From Rhodothermales bacterium (GTDB taxonomy: Bacteria > Bacteroidota > Rhodothermia > Rhodothermales > JAHQVL01): 64,000 bases of DNA. Numbering within the stretch: the stretch's first letter is position 1; each line of letters starts with the position of its first letter. A program made the position numbers and the translations under genes. This document shows positions 54,163 through 62,871 of the stretch, in pieces. The stretch is from positions 1 through 64,000 of the forward strand of contig JAWKNW010000028.1 of assembly GCA_041391505.1 (NCBI GenBank), written 5' to 3'. Below the pieces are notes generated by a model. It did no database searches and was not told the DNA's origin. It worked only from the letters and a program-made list of their open reading frames with translations.

Positions 54163-55179
54163 ATGCCGCCGTCGTCTGAAACGGTCATTCCGAGGCGCCA
54201 CGGCGCCGCCGTTTCCGCAATCCTGGCGGTATCTATCGCCTTAAGTTGGATCTCCTGTCAGGCTCAGCCGACGCCGCCGGCCGAGCCTTATGAGTATACT
54301 CAACTCCATCTAGGTGTACAAGTCCGGATTGCGCTCTATGCCGGAAAAGAAGACGCGGCCCGGACGGCCGCGCGCGCCGCGTTCGCGCGCATCGCGGCGC
54401 TGGAGGACGTGTTCAGCGACTACCGGCCGCTCAGCGAGGTCCGCCGGCTGACGGCCGCCGCCGCCGGCACTCCCGTGCCCGTGAGCCCCGCCCTGTTCGA
54501 TGTGCTCGCCGCCTCGGTCGCGCTCTCGCGCCGGACCGACGGGGCCTTCGACGTCACCGCCGCGCCGCTCATCCAGCTGTGGCGCGGCGTGCGCCGCGCC
54601 GGCGCCCTGCCCGACACGCCGGCGCTGGCCGAGGCCCGGTCGCGCGTCGGCTGGGACGCGATCCACCTCGACGCGCAGGAGCGCACGGTCACGCTGGGAA
54701 AAGAGGGTATGGGGATCGATCTGGGCGGCATCGCGAAGGGCTATATTCTCGACGAGGCGATCGCGTCCCTGACGGCGCACGGCATCCGGAGCGCCCTCGT
54801 GGAGGCCGGCGGCGACCTCGTCGTCTCGGGCCCGCCGCCCGGCCGGGCCGGCTGGCGCATCACGATCCCCGGCGCACCCGATTCGGTCGCCGCCTGGGCC
54901 GCCGCGCTCACCCATGCCGCCATCGCCACCTCCGGCGACACCGAGCAGTACCTGGAGGTGGATGGCATCCGCTATTCGCATGTCGTCGATCCCCGCACCG
55001 GCATGGCGCTGACCAGCCGGCTGATGGCGACCGTGGTGGCGCCCAGCGGACGCCAGGCGGACAGCTACGCCACCGCACTCACCGTGCTGGGAAAAGAAAA
55101 AGGTCTGGCCCTCCTCGGGGGAGAGCCAGACCTCAAGCTGTACGTCCGTTCGGCGGCGGATCAGGCGCCGGTCAGGTAG
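54163..55179 (+). CDS. apbE: FAD:protein FMN transferase lipoprotein (ApbE)
   Basis: 338 residues with a lipobox-type leader ('ILAVSIALSWISCQ'). ApbE blocks: 'FSDYRPLSEVRRLTA', 'TDGAFDVTAAPLIQLWR', 'MGIDLGGIAKGYILDEAIAS', 'ALVEAGGDLVVSG', 'AAIATSGDTEQYL', 'YSHVVDPRTGMAL' and 'QADSYATALTVLG'. It attaches FMN covalently to threonines of periplasmic or membrane flavoproteins such as RnfG/NqrC. None of these is in the window. It is the only plus-strand gene in the cluster, and its end overlaps the neighbouring isomerase gene by 19 bp, tail to tail. Confidence 0.92.
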   Translation: MPPSSETVIPRRHGAAVSAILAVSIALSWISCQAQPTPPAEPYEYTQLHLGVQVRIALYAGKEDAARTAARAAFARIAALEDVFSDYRPLSEVRRLTAAAAGTPVPVSPALFDVLAASVALSRRTDGAFDVTAAPLIQLWRGVRRAGALPDTPALAEARSRVGWDAIHLDAQERTVTLGKEGMGIDLGGIAKGYILDEAIASLTAHGIRSALVEAGGDLVVSGPPPGRAGWRITIPGAPDSVAAWAAALTHAAIATSGDTEQYLEVDGIRYSHVVDPRTGMALTSRLMATVVAPSGRQADSYATALTVLGKEKGLALLGGEPDLKLYVRSAADQAPVR

Positions 55180-56027
55180 TTGTAGCTGTTTCGGATGCTG
55201 GCGATCGGGTCGGACGGCCGGTCGTGTTCGACCACATAATGTTTGAGCCCCGCCGTCTGCGCCTTCGCGAAGATCGGCGCAAAATCGATCCTCCCCTGCC
55301 CCACATCGGCCAGTTCGCCGGCGGCGTCGAGGTCCTTGACGTGGCAGAGGTGGAAGCGGCCCGGGTATTTCTCGAAGTAGGCGATGGGATCGGCGCCGGC
55401 ATTGATCGCCCAGCACAGATCCAGTTCGATCGCGACGAGGTCGGGGTCCGTATTCTCGAGCAGCACATCCATCGGAAGCGTCGTCGCGCCGTCGATCGCC
55501 TCGAACTCGAACGAGTGGTTGTGGTAGCCGAACTGGAGGCCGGCGTCCTTGCACACCTTGCCCCACTCGTTGAACTTCGCCGCCATCGCCTTGAAGTCGT
55601 CCATCGTCTTGAACGGCAGCTCGCCCGGGTGCGGGCAGATGAGGTACTCGTGTCCGATGACCTTCGAGCGACTGATCAGGCCGGCCAGATCCTCCCGGAT
55701 GAGCTGGGCGCTGACGTGCGTCGACGGGGAGCGCACGCCGAGCTCGTCGAGCAGCGCGCGGATCTGTTCGGCGGAGAGGTCGCCGTAGCCGGCGAATTCA
55801 AACTCCTTGTAACCGATCTGCGCCGCCTGACGGATGGGGCCGACGAAGTCCTCGCCCATGATCGAGCGGAGCGTGTACAGCTGCAAACCGACGGTCGTCA
55901 GATGCGGGCGCTGCTTGCCGACCGGCATCGTTTCGGCGGCCTGGGGCGTCGTTTCGCCGGCGCAATGGAGGGCGAAGCCGGCAAGCGCGGCGATGCTGGA
56001 CTGCTGGATAAAGGATCGTCTGTTCAT
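55161..56027 (-). CDS. Exported TIM-barrel sugar isomerase/epimerase-like protein
   Basis: 288 residues. The leader 'MNRRSFIQQSSIAALAGFAL' combines a twin-Arg motif with a nearby Cys ('LHCAGE'), so a Tat-exported lipoprotein is likely. Barrel blocks: 'LTTVGLQLYTLRSIM', 'GYKEFEFAGYGDLSAEQI', 'GLQFGYHNHSFEFEAIDGAT', 'VAIELDLCWAINAGADPIAY' and 'RFHLCHVKDLD'. Such proteins frequently accompany GMC/GDH3 glycoside oxidases and include 3-keto-glycoside hydrolases or epimerases. It sits downstream of the GMC oxidoreductase genes. Confidence 0.88.
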   Translation of the reverse strand: MNRRSFIQQSSIAALAGFALHCAGETTPQAAETMPVGKQRPHLTTVGLQLYTLRSIMGEDFVGPIRQAAQIGYKEFEFAGYGDLSAEQIRALLDELGVRSPSTHVSAQLIREDLAGLISRSKVIGHEYLICPHPGELPFKTMDDFKAMAAKFNEWGKVCKDAGLQFGYHNHSFEFEAIDGATTLPMDVLLENTDPDLVAIELDLCWAINAGADPIAYFEKYPGRFHLCHVKDLDAAGELADVGQGRIDFAPIFAKAQTAGLKHYVVEHDRPSDPIASIRNSYNYLTGA

Positions 56028-56154
56028 CTAAAATCTGGTAATCGCAAATCGCAAAACGGGAATCTACATGCACGATACAGGTCGGCCTTCGACCTTTCCC
56101 ACAAGGCATGTTGCTGAGAACAGTGTGCCTTTTACGATTCGCATTTAATAATGA

Positions 56155-57879
56155 CTACAGGTTCATCTTCTTCATCTCCTCCACCGCGAAGTTCGCCGCG
56201 CGCGCGGTGAGCGCCATGTAGGTGATGGAGGGATTCTGGTTGGCGGCGGACGTCATGCAGGAGCCGTCGGTGACGAACAGGTTGGGGACGTCGTGCGCCT
56301 GGTTGTTGCCGTTGAGCACCGAGGTCTTCGGGTCGCGCCCCATCCGGGCGGTGCCCATTTCATGGATGCATAGCCCCGGAGCGGCTGCACCGTTGGCGCC
56401 GTTGGTCTCGAATTCGTCGAAGGTATTGATGTTCTTCCCGCCGGCGGCGGCCAGCATCTCAGCGGCGCTCGACCGGATATCCTTCCGCATGGCGAGTTCG
56501 TTCGGGCCCCAGGTACAGTCGATGCGCAGGAGCGGCATCCCCCATCGGTCCGTCTGATCCGGATCCAGGGTCACGGTATTGTCCTCGCGCGGCAGGGCTT
56601 CGCCCCAGCCGCCGAGCCACCATCCCCAGGGCCCCGGATCGCGCAGGGTCTTCTTCAGCTCGGCGCCGAATCCCGGGATGCCGTTGCCGCGGCCCCAGCT
56701 CGCCCGGCTCGCCCCGCCCTGGAATCCGTATCCACGGACAAAATCCGGGTGGCGCGTCTCGCGGCTGATGTTGCGGAAGCGCGGCACGTAGATGCCGTTG
56801 GGTCGGTTGCCGACATAATAGCGGTCGTCGAAGCCCTCCATCACCGCCGTCGCGCCGACGCGGAAGTGGTGATCCATCAGGTATTTCCCGAGCGCACCGC
56901 TGGAGTTGGCGAGGCCGTTGGGGAAGCTCCGGGAGGTCGAGTTGAGCAGGATCTGCGTCGTCCCGAGCGTGGAGGCGCACAGGAAAACGATCTTGGCCCG
57001 GTATTCGGTCTCTTCGAGCGATTCGGCGTCGATGACGCGCACACCGCTGGCCCGGTTGGTCTGCTCGTCGTAGACGACGCTGTGCACGACGCTGTTCGGG
57101 CGGATGGTCAGGTTGCCCGTCGCGGCGGCCGCCGGCAGGGTGACGCTGAGGCTGCTGAAATAGGACCCGGTGCTGCACCCGCGCGCGCAGGGGCCGCAGT
57201 AGTGGCACGCCGCGCGGCCGTTGTGGGCCTGGGTGAGGATGGCGACGCGCCCGACCGTCATGTGCCGGCCGGGAAAGGCGCTCTGGATCCGGTCGCGCGT
57301 GTGTTTCTCTACGGCGTTGAGCTCCATCGGAGGCAGAAACTCGCCGTCGGGCAACTGCGGAAGCCCCAGCTTCTCGCCGCTGACCCCGATGTAGCGCTCG
57401 ACGTGCGCATACCAGGGCGCGATGTCCTTGTACCGGATGGGCCAGTCGACCCCGTGACCGTCGCGCGCGTTAGCCTCGAAATCGAGGTCGCTCCAGCGAT
57501 AACACTGCCGGCCCCACGTGACCGACCTGCCGCCGAGCATGTAGCCGCGCAGCCAGGTGAACGGGGCATCCTGCACATAGGGCTGCTCCTGGTCCGCCAC
57601 GAAAAAGTGGCCGGTGGTCTCGTTGAACAGCCCCGGCTCGCGATCCATAAGCGGATTGGCCTCGCGCGTTTTACGGTCGTAGACGCGCCCCCGGTTGGGG
57701 AATTCCCACGGCGCCTTGTGCTCCGTGATGTAGTCCGCCCCATGAACCATGTTGCGGCCCCGTTCGAGGACGAGGACCTTGAGCCCTTTCTCGCACAGTT
57801 CCTTGGCCGCCCAGCCTCCCGAGACGCCCGATCCGACGACGATGGCGTCGTACGCTTCCATTCCCTGGTTGATATACAT
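56155..57879 (-). CDS. GMC-type FAD-dependent sugar oxidoreductase (paralog 1)
   Basis: 574 residues from 'MYINQGMEAYDAIVVGSGVS', the FAD-binding Rossmann start. GMC blocks: 'LERGRNMVHGADYITEHKAP', 'LRGYMLGGRSVTWGRQCYRW', the Cys-rich 'CHYCGPCARGCSTGSY', 'CASTLGTTQILLNS', and C-terminal 'HEMGTARMGRDPKTSVLNG' with catalytic His/Asn region 'DGSCMTSAANQNPSITYMAL'. It matches large subunits of gluconate 2-dehydrogenase or glucoside 3-dehydrogenase. The close paralog and subunit-3 gene lie upstream. It has no export leader of its own and probably travels with the small subunit. Confidence 0.9.
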   Translation of the reverse strand: MYINQGMEAYDAIVVGSGVSGGWAAKELCEKGLKVLVLERGRNMVHGADYITEHKAPWEFPNRGRVYDRKTREANPLMDREPGLFNETTGHFFVADQEQPYVQDAPFTWLRGYMLGGRSVTWGRQCYRWSDLDFEANARDGHGVDWPIRYKDIAPWYAHVERYIGVSGEKLGLPQLPDGEFLPPMELNAVEKHTRDRIQSAFPGRHMTVGRVAILTQAHNGRAACHYCGPCARGCSTGSYFSSLSVTLPAAAATGNLTIRPNSVVHSVVYDEQTNRASGVRVIDAESLEETEYRAKIVFLCASTLGTTQILLNSTSRSFPNGLANSSGALGKYLMDHHFRVGATAVMEGFDDRYYVGNRPNGIYVPRFRNISRETRHPDFVRGYGFQGGASRASWGRGNGIPGFGAELKKTLRDPGPWGWWLGGWGEALPREDNTVTLDPDQTDRWGMPLLRIDCTWGPNELAMRKDIRSSAAEMLAAAGGKNINTFDEFETNGANGAAAPGLCIHEMGTARMGRDPKTSVLNGNNQAHDVPNLFVTDGSCMTSAANQNPSITYMALTARAANFAVEEMKKMNL

Positions 57880-57978
57880 GCGATGCAAAGGCAAATGGCA
57901 CATCTTAAAAGGCAAATGAGAACGATCCAATGCGATCTACCGAACTCAATTTGCGATTCAGGATCTGTAATCTGCGAT

Positions 57979-59706
57979 TTAGAGGTTTCCGTTTTTCATC
58001 TCATTCACCGCATGATCCACGGCGCGCGCGGTGAGGGCCATATAGGTGATGGACGGGTTCTGACAGCCGGACGACGTCATGCAGGCCCCGTCGGTGACGA
58101 ACAGGTTGGGGACGTCGTGGGCCTGATTGTAGCCGTTGAGCACGGAGGTCTTGGGATCGCGCCCCATGCGGGCCGTGCCCATCTCGTGGATACCCAGCCC
58201 TGGCGCGGCGTTGGTCGTGCCTTCGACGTAGTTGTCGTAGATGGCCACGTTCGTAAAGCCGGCGGCTTCGAGCATCTCCGCAGCGCTGGCACCCATGTCG
58301 CCGCGCATGGCCTTCTCGTTGTCGCCCCAGCCGCAGCTGATGCGCAGCGCCGGGATGCCGTATTTGTCCGTCACGGTCGGATCGAGGGTGACGCGGTTTT
58401 CCGCGCGCGGCAGGCATTCGCCGAAGGCGGTCATGCTGACCCGCCACGGTCCGGGCTCGCGGAGGGCCTCCTTGAGTTCGGCCCCGAAACCGGGAATCTG
58501 GGCGCCGCGGCCCCAGCTCACCCGGCCGGCCGCGCCCTGATAGCCGAAGCCGCGGATATAGTCGCGCCGGCGGGTGGCGGCGTCGATATTCCGGAACCGC
58601 GGGATATAAAAACCCGTCGGCCGGTTGCCGTAGGAGTAGCGATCCTCGAAACCTTCCGCGATGGCGCTGGCGCCGACCTGGAAGTGGTGGTCCATCAGAT
58701 TCTGCCCCAGGACGCCACTGGAATTGGCGATGCCGTTCGGGAAGCGGGCATCCTGCGAGTTGAGCATGATCTGCGTGCTCCCCAGCGCCGAGGCGCAGAG
58801 GAAGACCAGCCGCGCCCGGAACTCCATCGTCTCCATCGTTTCGGTGTCGATCACGCGCACGCCGGCGGCCTTGCCGGTTTGCGGATCGAAGATGACGCTA
58901 TGGACGACGCTGTATGGACGCAGCGTGAGGTTGCCCGTGGCGGCGGCGGCCGGCAGGGTCGACGCCTGGCTGCTGAAATACGACCCGGTGGAGCATCCGC
59001 GGATGCACGGACCGCAGTAGTGGCAGGCCGCGCGGCCGCCGAGCGCCTGGGTCAGGATGGCGACGCGCCCGATGGTGAGGTAACGTTCGGGAAAGGCCGC
59101 CCGGATGCGCTCGCGCAGGTGTTTTTCCACCACGTTGAGCTCCATGCCGGGCTGAAAGACACTGTCGGGCAGATGCGCCAGTCCGAGCGCTTCGCCGCTG
59201 ATGCCGACGTGGCGCTCGACATAATCGTACCACGGCGCCACATCCCGGTAGCGGATCGGCCAGTCGACCGCAATCCCGTCGCGGAGGTTGGCCTCGAAGT
59301 CCAGGTCGCTCCAGCGGTAGCAGTGCCGGCCCCACATGATCGAGCGGCCGCCGACATGGTTGCCGCGAATCCAGGTGAAGGGTTTATCCTCGACGTACGG
59401 GTTTTCGCGGTCGTTGATAAACCAGTGCTGCGCCGTACTGTCGAACTGCCCGGTGCGCCGCTGGATCGCATAGTCGCGCTCGGCCACCTCCGTGGGCACC
59501 CGCCCGCGCATCGGCAACTCCCAGGGCGCCTTGTGTTCGGTGATGTAGTCCGTCTGATGTTCGACCGGCCGTCCCCGTTCGAGCACGAGGGTTTTCAGTC
59601 CTTTTTCGGTGAGCTCCTTGGCTGCCCACCCCCCGGATATCCCCGACCCGACGACGATGGCATCGTACGTATTGGTTTCCTGGGCGATATAGATCGATTT
59701 CTTCAT
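57979..59706 (-). CDS. GMC-type FAD-dependent sugar oxidoreductase (paralog 2)
   Basis: 575 residues with the same architecture as its downstream paralog: 'TYDAIVVGSGISGGWAAKEL', 'LERGRPVEHQTDYITEHKAP', 'IRGNHVGGRSIMWGRHCYRW', 'CHYCGPCIRGCSTGSYFSS', 'HEMGTARMGRDPKTSVLNG', 'DGACMTSSGCQNPSITYMAL'. The two presumably arose by tandem duplication and may act on different sugars or stereo-positions. It lies 80 bp after the subunit-3 gene that would pair with it. Confidence 0.9.
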   Translation of the reverse strand: MKKSIYIAQETNTYDAIVVGSGISGGWAAKELTEKGLKTLVLERGRPVEHQTDYITEHKAPWELPMRGRVPTEVAERDYAIQRRTGQFDSTAQHWFINDRENPYVEDKPFTWIRGNHVGGRSIMWGRHCYRWSDLDFEANLRDGIAVDWPIRYRDVAPWYDYVERHVGISGEALGLAHLPDSVFQPGMELNVVEKHLRERIRAAFPERYLTIGRVAILTQALGGRAACHYCGPCIRGCSTGSYFSSQASTLPAAAATGNLTLRPYSVVHSVIFDPQTGKAAGVRVIDTETMETMEFRARLVFLCASALGSTQIMLNSQDARFPNGIANSSGVLGQNLMDHHFQVGASAIAEGFEDRYSYGNRPTGFYIPRFRNIDAATRRRDYIRGFGYQGAAGRVSWGRGAQIPGFGAELKEALREPGPWRVSMTAFGECLPRAENRVTLDPTVTDKYGIPALRISCGWGDNEKAMRGDMGASAAEMLEAAGFTNVAIYDNYVEGTTNAAPGLGIHEMGTARMGRDPKTSVLNGYNQAHDVPNLFVTDGACMTSSGCQNPSITYMALTARAVDHAVNEMKNGNL

Positions 59707-59786
59707 GGCTCCGCAATCGCGTCAACAACGACGCGTCAATCGTGGAAAAACGCGGTATCTCGCGCGATCGGGCGCAGGCACCACGA

Positions 59787-60350
59787 TCACGAGTAGGCGC
59801 GGCCCACCTCGGAATAGGGGACGTCGCCGTTGTAGTAGCCGGCCACGTGCACGTATTTCAGCTCCTGCGAGGCGCCGATTTCAGACGTGTAGTAGCCCGT
59901 CAGCGTCATTTCTTTCAGCAGGGTGAAGAACGGCTTGCCGCCGCCCTGGCTGGCCATAGCTTCCTGTTCCATCTGGGAAAGGATGGCCGTTTGCTGGGCC
60001 TCGTCGCAATCGACGAACGCCTTGTTGTGGGCGGAGCGCGCACGGTCGTTTACCGTGGAGAGCCCGGCCACGAAGCGATCACGGTCATCGGCGGCATACC
60101 AGTCGGTGAGCATCAGGTCGATGAACTCGTTGACGCCGGCGGCGCGGGCGCCGGGCGTGTCCGTCGTGGGGATGATGAGCTCGGAGAGCGTGGCGACCAG
60201 TTCATTCTGGTCGGCCGTGAGTGTTTTGGGGACGAACGCGGCGGTACCGCCTCCTCCTCCACAGCCGGCGAGGACGCCGGAGATGAGCGGCAACGAGAGC
60301 GTCCCTCCCATCACGGCGCCAACACGTTTGAGGGCTTCGCGTCGATCCAT
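59787..60350 (-). CDS. Gluconate 2-dehydrogenase subunit 3 family protein
   Basis: 187 residues from 'MDRREALKRVGAVMGGTLSL', a Tat-type leader that runs into 'ISGVLAGCGGGGG', so a lipoprotein form is possible. The body shows family blocks 'ELVATLSELIIPTTDTPGAR', 'AAGVNEFIDLMLTDWYAADD', 'FFTLLKEMTLTGYYTSEIGA' and 'YYNGDVPY'. The small subunit exports and stabilises the GMC subunit in gluconate and glucoside dehydrogenases. It immediately precedes both GMC genes. Confidence 0.9.
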   Translation of the reverse strand: MDRREALKRVGAVMGGTLSLPLISGVLAGCGGGGGTAAFVPKTLTADQNELVATLSELIIPTTDTPGARAAGVNEFIDLMLTDWYAADDRDRFVAGLSTVNDRARSAHNKAFVDCDEAQQTAILSQMEQEAMASQGGGKPFFTLLKEMTLTGYYTSEIGASQELKYVHVAGYYNGDVPYSEVGRAYS

Positions 60351-60360
60351 GGGGTGTTGG

Positions 60361-60458
60361 GGTTTTAGGTTCAAGGTTTAGGGTTCAAGGTTCCAGGATG
60401 AGGTTCAAGGTTCAAGAAAGGCATGGCCTCCCTTAAACCTTGAACCTCGAACCTTAAA
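60361..60458. repeat. GGTTCAAGGTT iterations in direct and inverted orientation
   Basis: The spacer between the MFS gene and the subunit-3 gene contains several copies of AGGTTCAAGGTT/TTTAGGGTTCAAGG (60366-60416), then the inverted form 'TTAAACCTTGAACCTCGAAC' (60433-60458). The two orientations could pair as a long imperfect hairpin. Confidence 0.7.
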
Positions 60459-60462
60459 CCAT

Positions 60463-61977
60463 TCAGTACGAGGTCGCCTCTTCGGCGTGCTCGGAAAGCA
60501 AGTCCTCGGCCTTGTAGCCACCGCGCGCGCGGTCGCGCAGCAGGAGGGCGCCGAAGACGACGATCAGGATGATGCCGAAGAGCGATAGCCCCTTCAGCGC
60601 GCTCCGTTGACCGTAGGTATCCGCCGCATGGATGATTTCCGACACCGAATTGGCGGCCGACGAGGCGCTACTGCTGGCCACGGCCGGGAGGCTTTTGACC
60701 TTGTCGATGGCGCGGAGCGCCTGCGTGGTCGTCACCGCCGGCAACGCGCCGTTCTGCATCTCGGACAGCGCCTGGTTGGCCATCGTGACCGCCTCGTTGA
60801 TGGCGGCAGCGTCGTCGCCCGTGGCCGACAGGGTCGGCAGCGTGCGGCTGACTTCGTTAAGGATGCTGACCGTTTCCGTCGCCGGGATGCGGTCATGGCC
60901 GAGTTCGTCGGACACGGTGCCGACGTACGGGGTAACGAACGCGGCGGCCATCATGCCCATGGCGCCCATCATGCCGAGCCCGAGCGCACCGCTCTTCGGA
61001 TTGTTTTCCGAGACGTAGCCCAGCATGGTCGGCCAGAAGTAGGCGATGCCGGCGGCCCAGATGGCGGCCGTGAAGAACAGCATGAAGGTGCTTTCCGCCT
61101 GGCTGAAGGCATAGAGACCGATCGTGGCGAGGACGGCGCCGCCGAAGAGGATGCCGGTCGGGCGCAGCACGCGTTCGACGGGGCCGGCGAGCAGGCGCAG
61201 CGTGCCCATGATGCCAAAAACGAAGGCGAAGACCAGGATGCCCGGGATCGTCCCGCTGGATTCGAGGTAGGGCGGCACCCAGCTCGAGGGCGGCAGCTCC
61301 ATCGACGCCGTGATGAGCATCATCACGAGCATCATGAGCATGAGCGGCGAGGTGAAGCAGGCCTTGAGCATATCGCCCGTGCTCACGCCGGCCGCGACGC
61401 CTTCCGTCTGCGGGTACTTGGCCGTAAACATCATCACGCCATAAATCACGGCCGGGATGAGGATGAGCATGAGGCGCGTTTCCCAGGCGACGTCCATCGC
61501 GGAGAGCCCAAGGGCGAGCAGCGCCGCGATCACGTTTCCATAGGGAAACCACATGTGAAACATGTTCAGCTTGTGCGTCTTCGTTTTGGGATAGAGCGCA
61601 ACGATAAGCGGGTTACAGCCGGCTTCCACGAGGCCGGCGCCGACGCCGGTCAGGAGCGAACCAACCCAGAGCATCGTGAAGTTCGAGGCGAACATCATGA
61701 GCAGGGCGCCGCTCACGTGGCCGACGAACGCACCGCGCACGATCGGGCGGATGCCGATCGTGTCGCACAGCGGGGAGAATATCACCTGTGAGAGCACGAA
61801 TCCCCAGAAGAAGACGCCGCCGAAAAGGCCCAGATTGGCGTTGCTCAGGAGGAATTCGACCTGGATGTCTGTCTGAATCTCGCGCGTCACCGAGAAGGCG
61901 AATGCCGTCGTGATCAGAGATAGGCAGCTCCCCCAGAACAGCTTTTGGTGGTTGATGCCCTCGTTACTTGTTGTCAT
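60463..61977 (-). CDS. Sugar MFS transporter (FHS/fucose-permease-like)
   Basis: 504 residues from 'MTTSNEGINHQKLFWGSCLS'. About 12 membrane helices with 'GGVFFWGFVLSQVIFSPLCD', 'GVGAGLVEAGCNPLIVALYP', 'HMWFPYGNVIAALLALGLSA' and 'WPTMLGYVSENNPKSGALGL'. A soluble loop of ~100 residues (~'ELGHDRIPATETV' to 'AADTYGQRSALKG') lies between the last helices, unusual for the family. It probably imports the sugar processed by the downstream dehydrogenase and isomerase genes. A LacI-type operator lies 159 bp upstream. Confidence 0.85.
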   Translation of the reverse strand: MTTSNEGINHQKLFWGSCLSLITTAFAFSVTREIQTDIQVEFLLSNANLGLFGGVFFWGFVLSQVIFSPLCDTIGIRPIVRGAFVGHVSGALLMMFASNFTMLWVGSLLTGVGAGLVEAGCNPLIVALYPKTKTHKLNMFHMWFPYGNVIAALLALGLSAMDVAWETRLMLILIPAVIYGVMMFTAKYPQTEGVAAGVSTGDMLKACFTSPLMLMMLVMMLITASMELPPSSWVPPYLESSGTIPGILVFAFVFGIMGTLRLLAGPVERVLRPTGILFGGAVLATIGLYAFSQAESTFMLFFTAAIWAAGIAYFWPTMLGYVSENNPKSGALGLGMMGAMGMMAAAFVTPYVGTVSDELGHDRIPATETVSILNEVSRTLPTLSATGDDAAAINEAVTMANQALSEMQNGALPAVTTTQALRAIDKVKSLPAVASSSASSAANSVSEIIHAADTYGQRSALKGLSLFGIILIVVFGALLLRDRARGGYKAEDLLSEHAEEATSY

Positions 61978-62446
61978 GGTTGGTGTCTCCACTGTCAGAT
62001 GAACAAACGACAGCCCGGCGTGGAACGGATCCGCAGGAGACGGAACGCGCGGACTGTATGGGAAAAAACATCTATCAGAACGGCAAGCGCGGAGGGGCAA
62101 CGGGGCGAACCGGCGGTGGTACGGTCGTCGTTCGCTGCAAGCGCTTACAGGACCCCTGATTTCATGGAGTGAAGTGCTGTCGCGTCCCCGTACGACGACG
62201 GGGATCGGCAGCACGGGGCAATCTAAACACATCCGAAACGATCTGCAAATGGCCCGCGGACGGACGTAGGGGCCGGCTGCCGGGCTCTTCAACTTTTTTT
62301 CACGGCCTTCCCGCATTTTTTGGAGGCCGGGGGGCTTGTGGCCGGCATGCGGCTACCGTATCATTCGGATCTCTTTTCGAGGGGCCACGTTAAAAGCCTC
62401 TCGAAACCGGAAGCGCCGCTTCTTGAGGCCTTTCGGAAGACATACT
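61978..62446. other. Upstream regulatory region of the sugar transporter
   Basis: No gene is supported in these 469 bp. It contains the LacI-family operator at 62136-62149 and presumably the promoters of the minus-strand sugar operon and of the tRNA-Asp gene. Confidence 0.5.
62136..62149. promoter_or_regulatory. LacI/GalR-family operator-like palindrome
   Basis: The 14-mer TGCAAGCGCTTACA is a near-perfect palindrome (one mismatched pair) with the central CG and flanking AA/TT typical of LacI-family operators (TGNAANCGNTTNCA). It lies 159 bp upstream of the sugar MFS start. No LacI-family gene is in the window. Confidence 0.6.
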
Positions 62447-62520
62447 GGTTCGGTAGTTCAGTTGGTTAGAATGCCGCCCTGTCACGGCGGAGGTCGCGGG
62501 TTCGAGTCCCGTCCGAACCG
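62447..62520 (+). tRNA. tRNA-Asp (GTC)
   Basis: 74-nt cloverleaf. The acceptor GGTTCGG pairs with CCGAACC, with discriminator G. The D-loop is 'AGTTCAGTTGGTTAGAAT', the anticodon loop 'CCTGTCACG' holds GTC, and the T-arm contains 'GGGTTCGAGTCCC'. The 3' CCA is not encoded. Confidence 0.97.
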
Positions 62521-62523
62521 CAT

Positions 62524-62560
62524 AAAAACCCCGGTGCATCCTGTGATGCGCCGGGGTTTT
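62524..62560 (+). terminator. Rho-independent terminator after tRNA-Asp
   Basis: AAAACCCCGG and CCGGGGTTTT pair around an inner GCATC...GATGC stem, immediately behind the tRNA. Confidence 0.88.
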
Positions 62561-62871
62561 CGCGTTTTCGGGCCTGCCGGCGCCGGCGCTCACTTTTTTT
62601 CGCCCCGCGTGATCCCTCCCCGCTCCTTTTCCAGTAGTTCCCTGTGATCGCGATCTGTGCCGTTAGGGGTATCGGACCAGATACCGCGATACCTGATGGG
62701 CGGGGATGGGCGCGGCGCCCCCATGGATATTGATTGGTCGGCTGCCCCATCCCCCGCTTGCTTTCCCGCCTCCCGGAGAATGCGACCTTGCTGTGAAGGC
62801 CTCCCTGTCGCTGCTGCATAACATCTTATTTGATGTATATTCGCCCTGCAACAGCCGCACGATGATTGCTC

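Noticed and set aside
56749..59796. 1,015-codon plus-strand open frame opposite the GMC genes
   Set aside because: Antisense shadow created by two similar high-GC genes; no recognisable domain.
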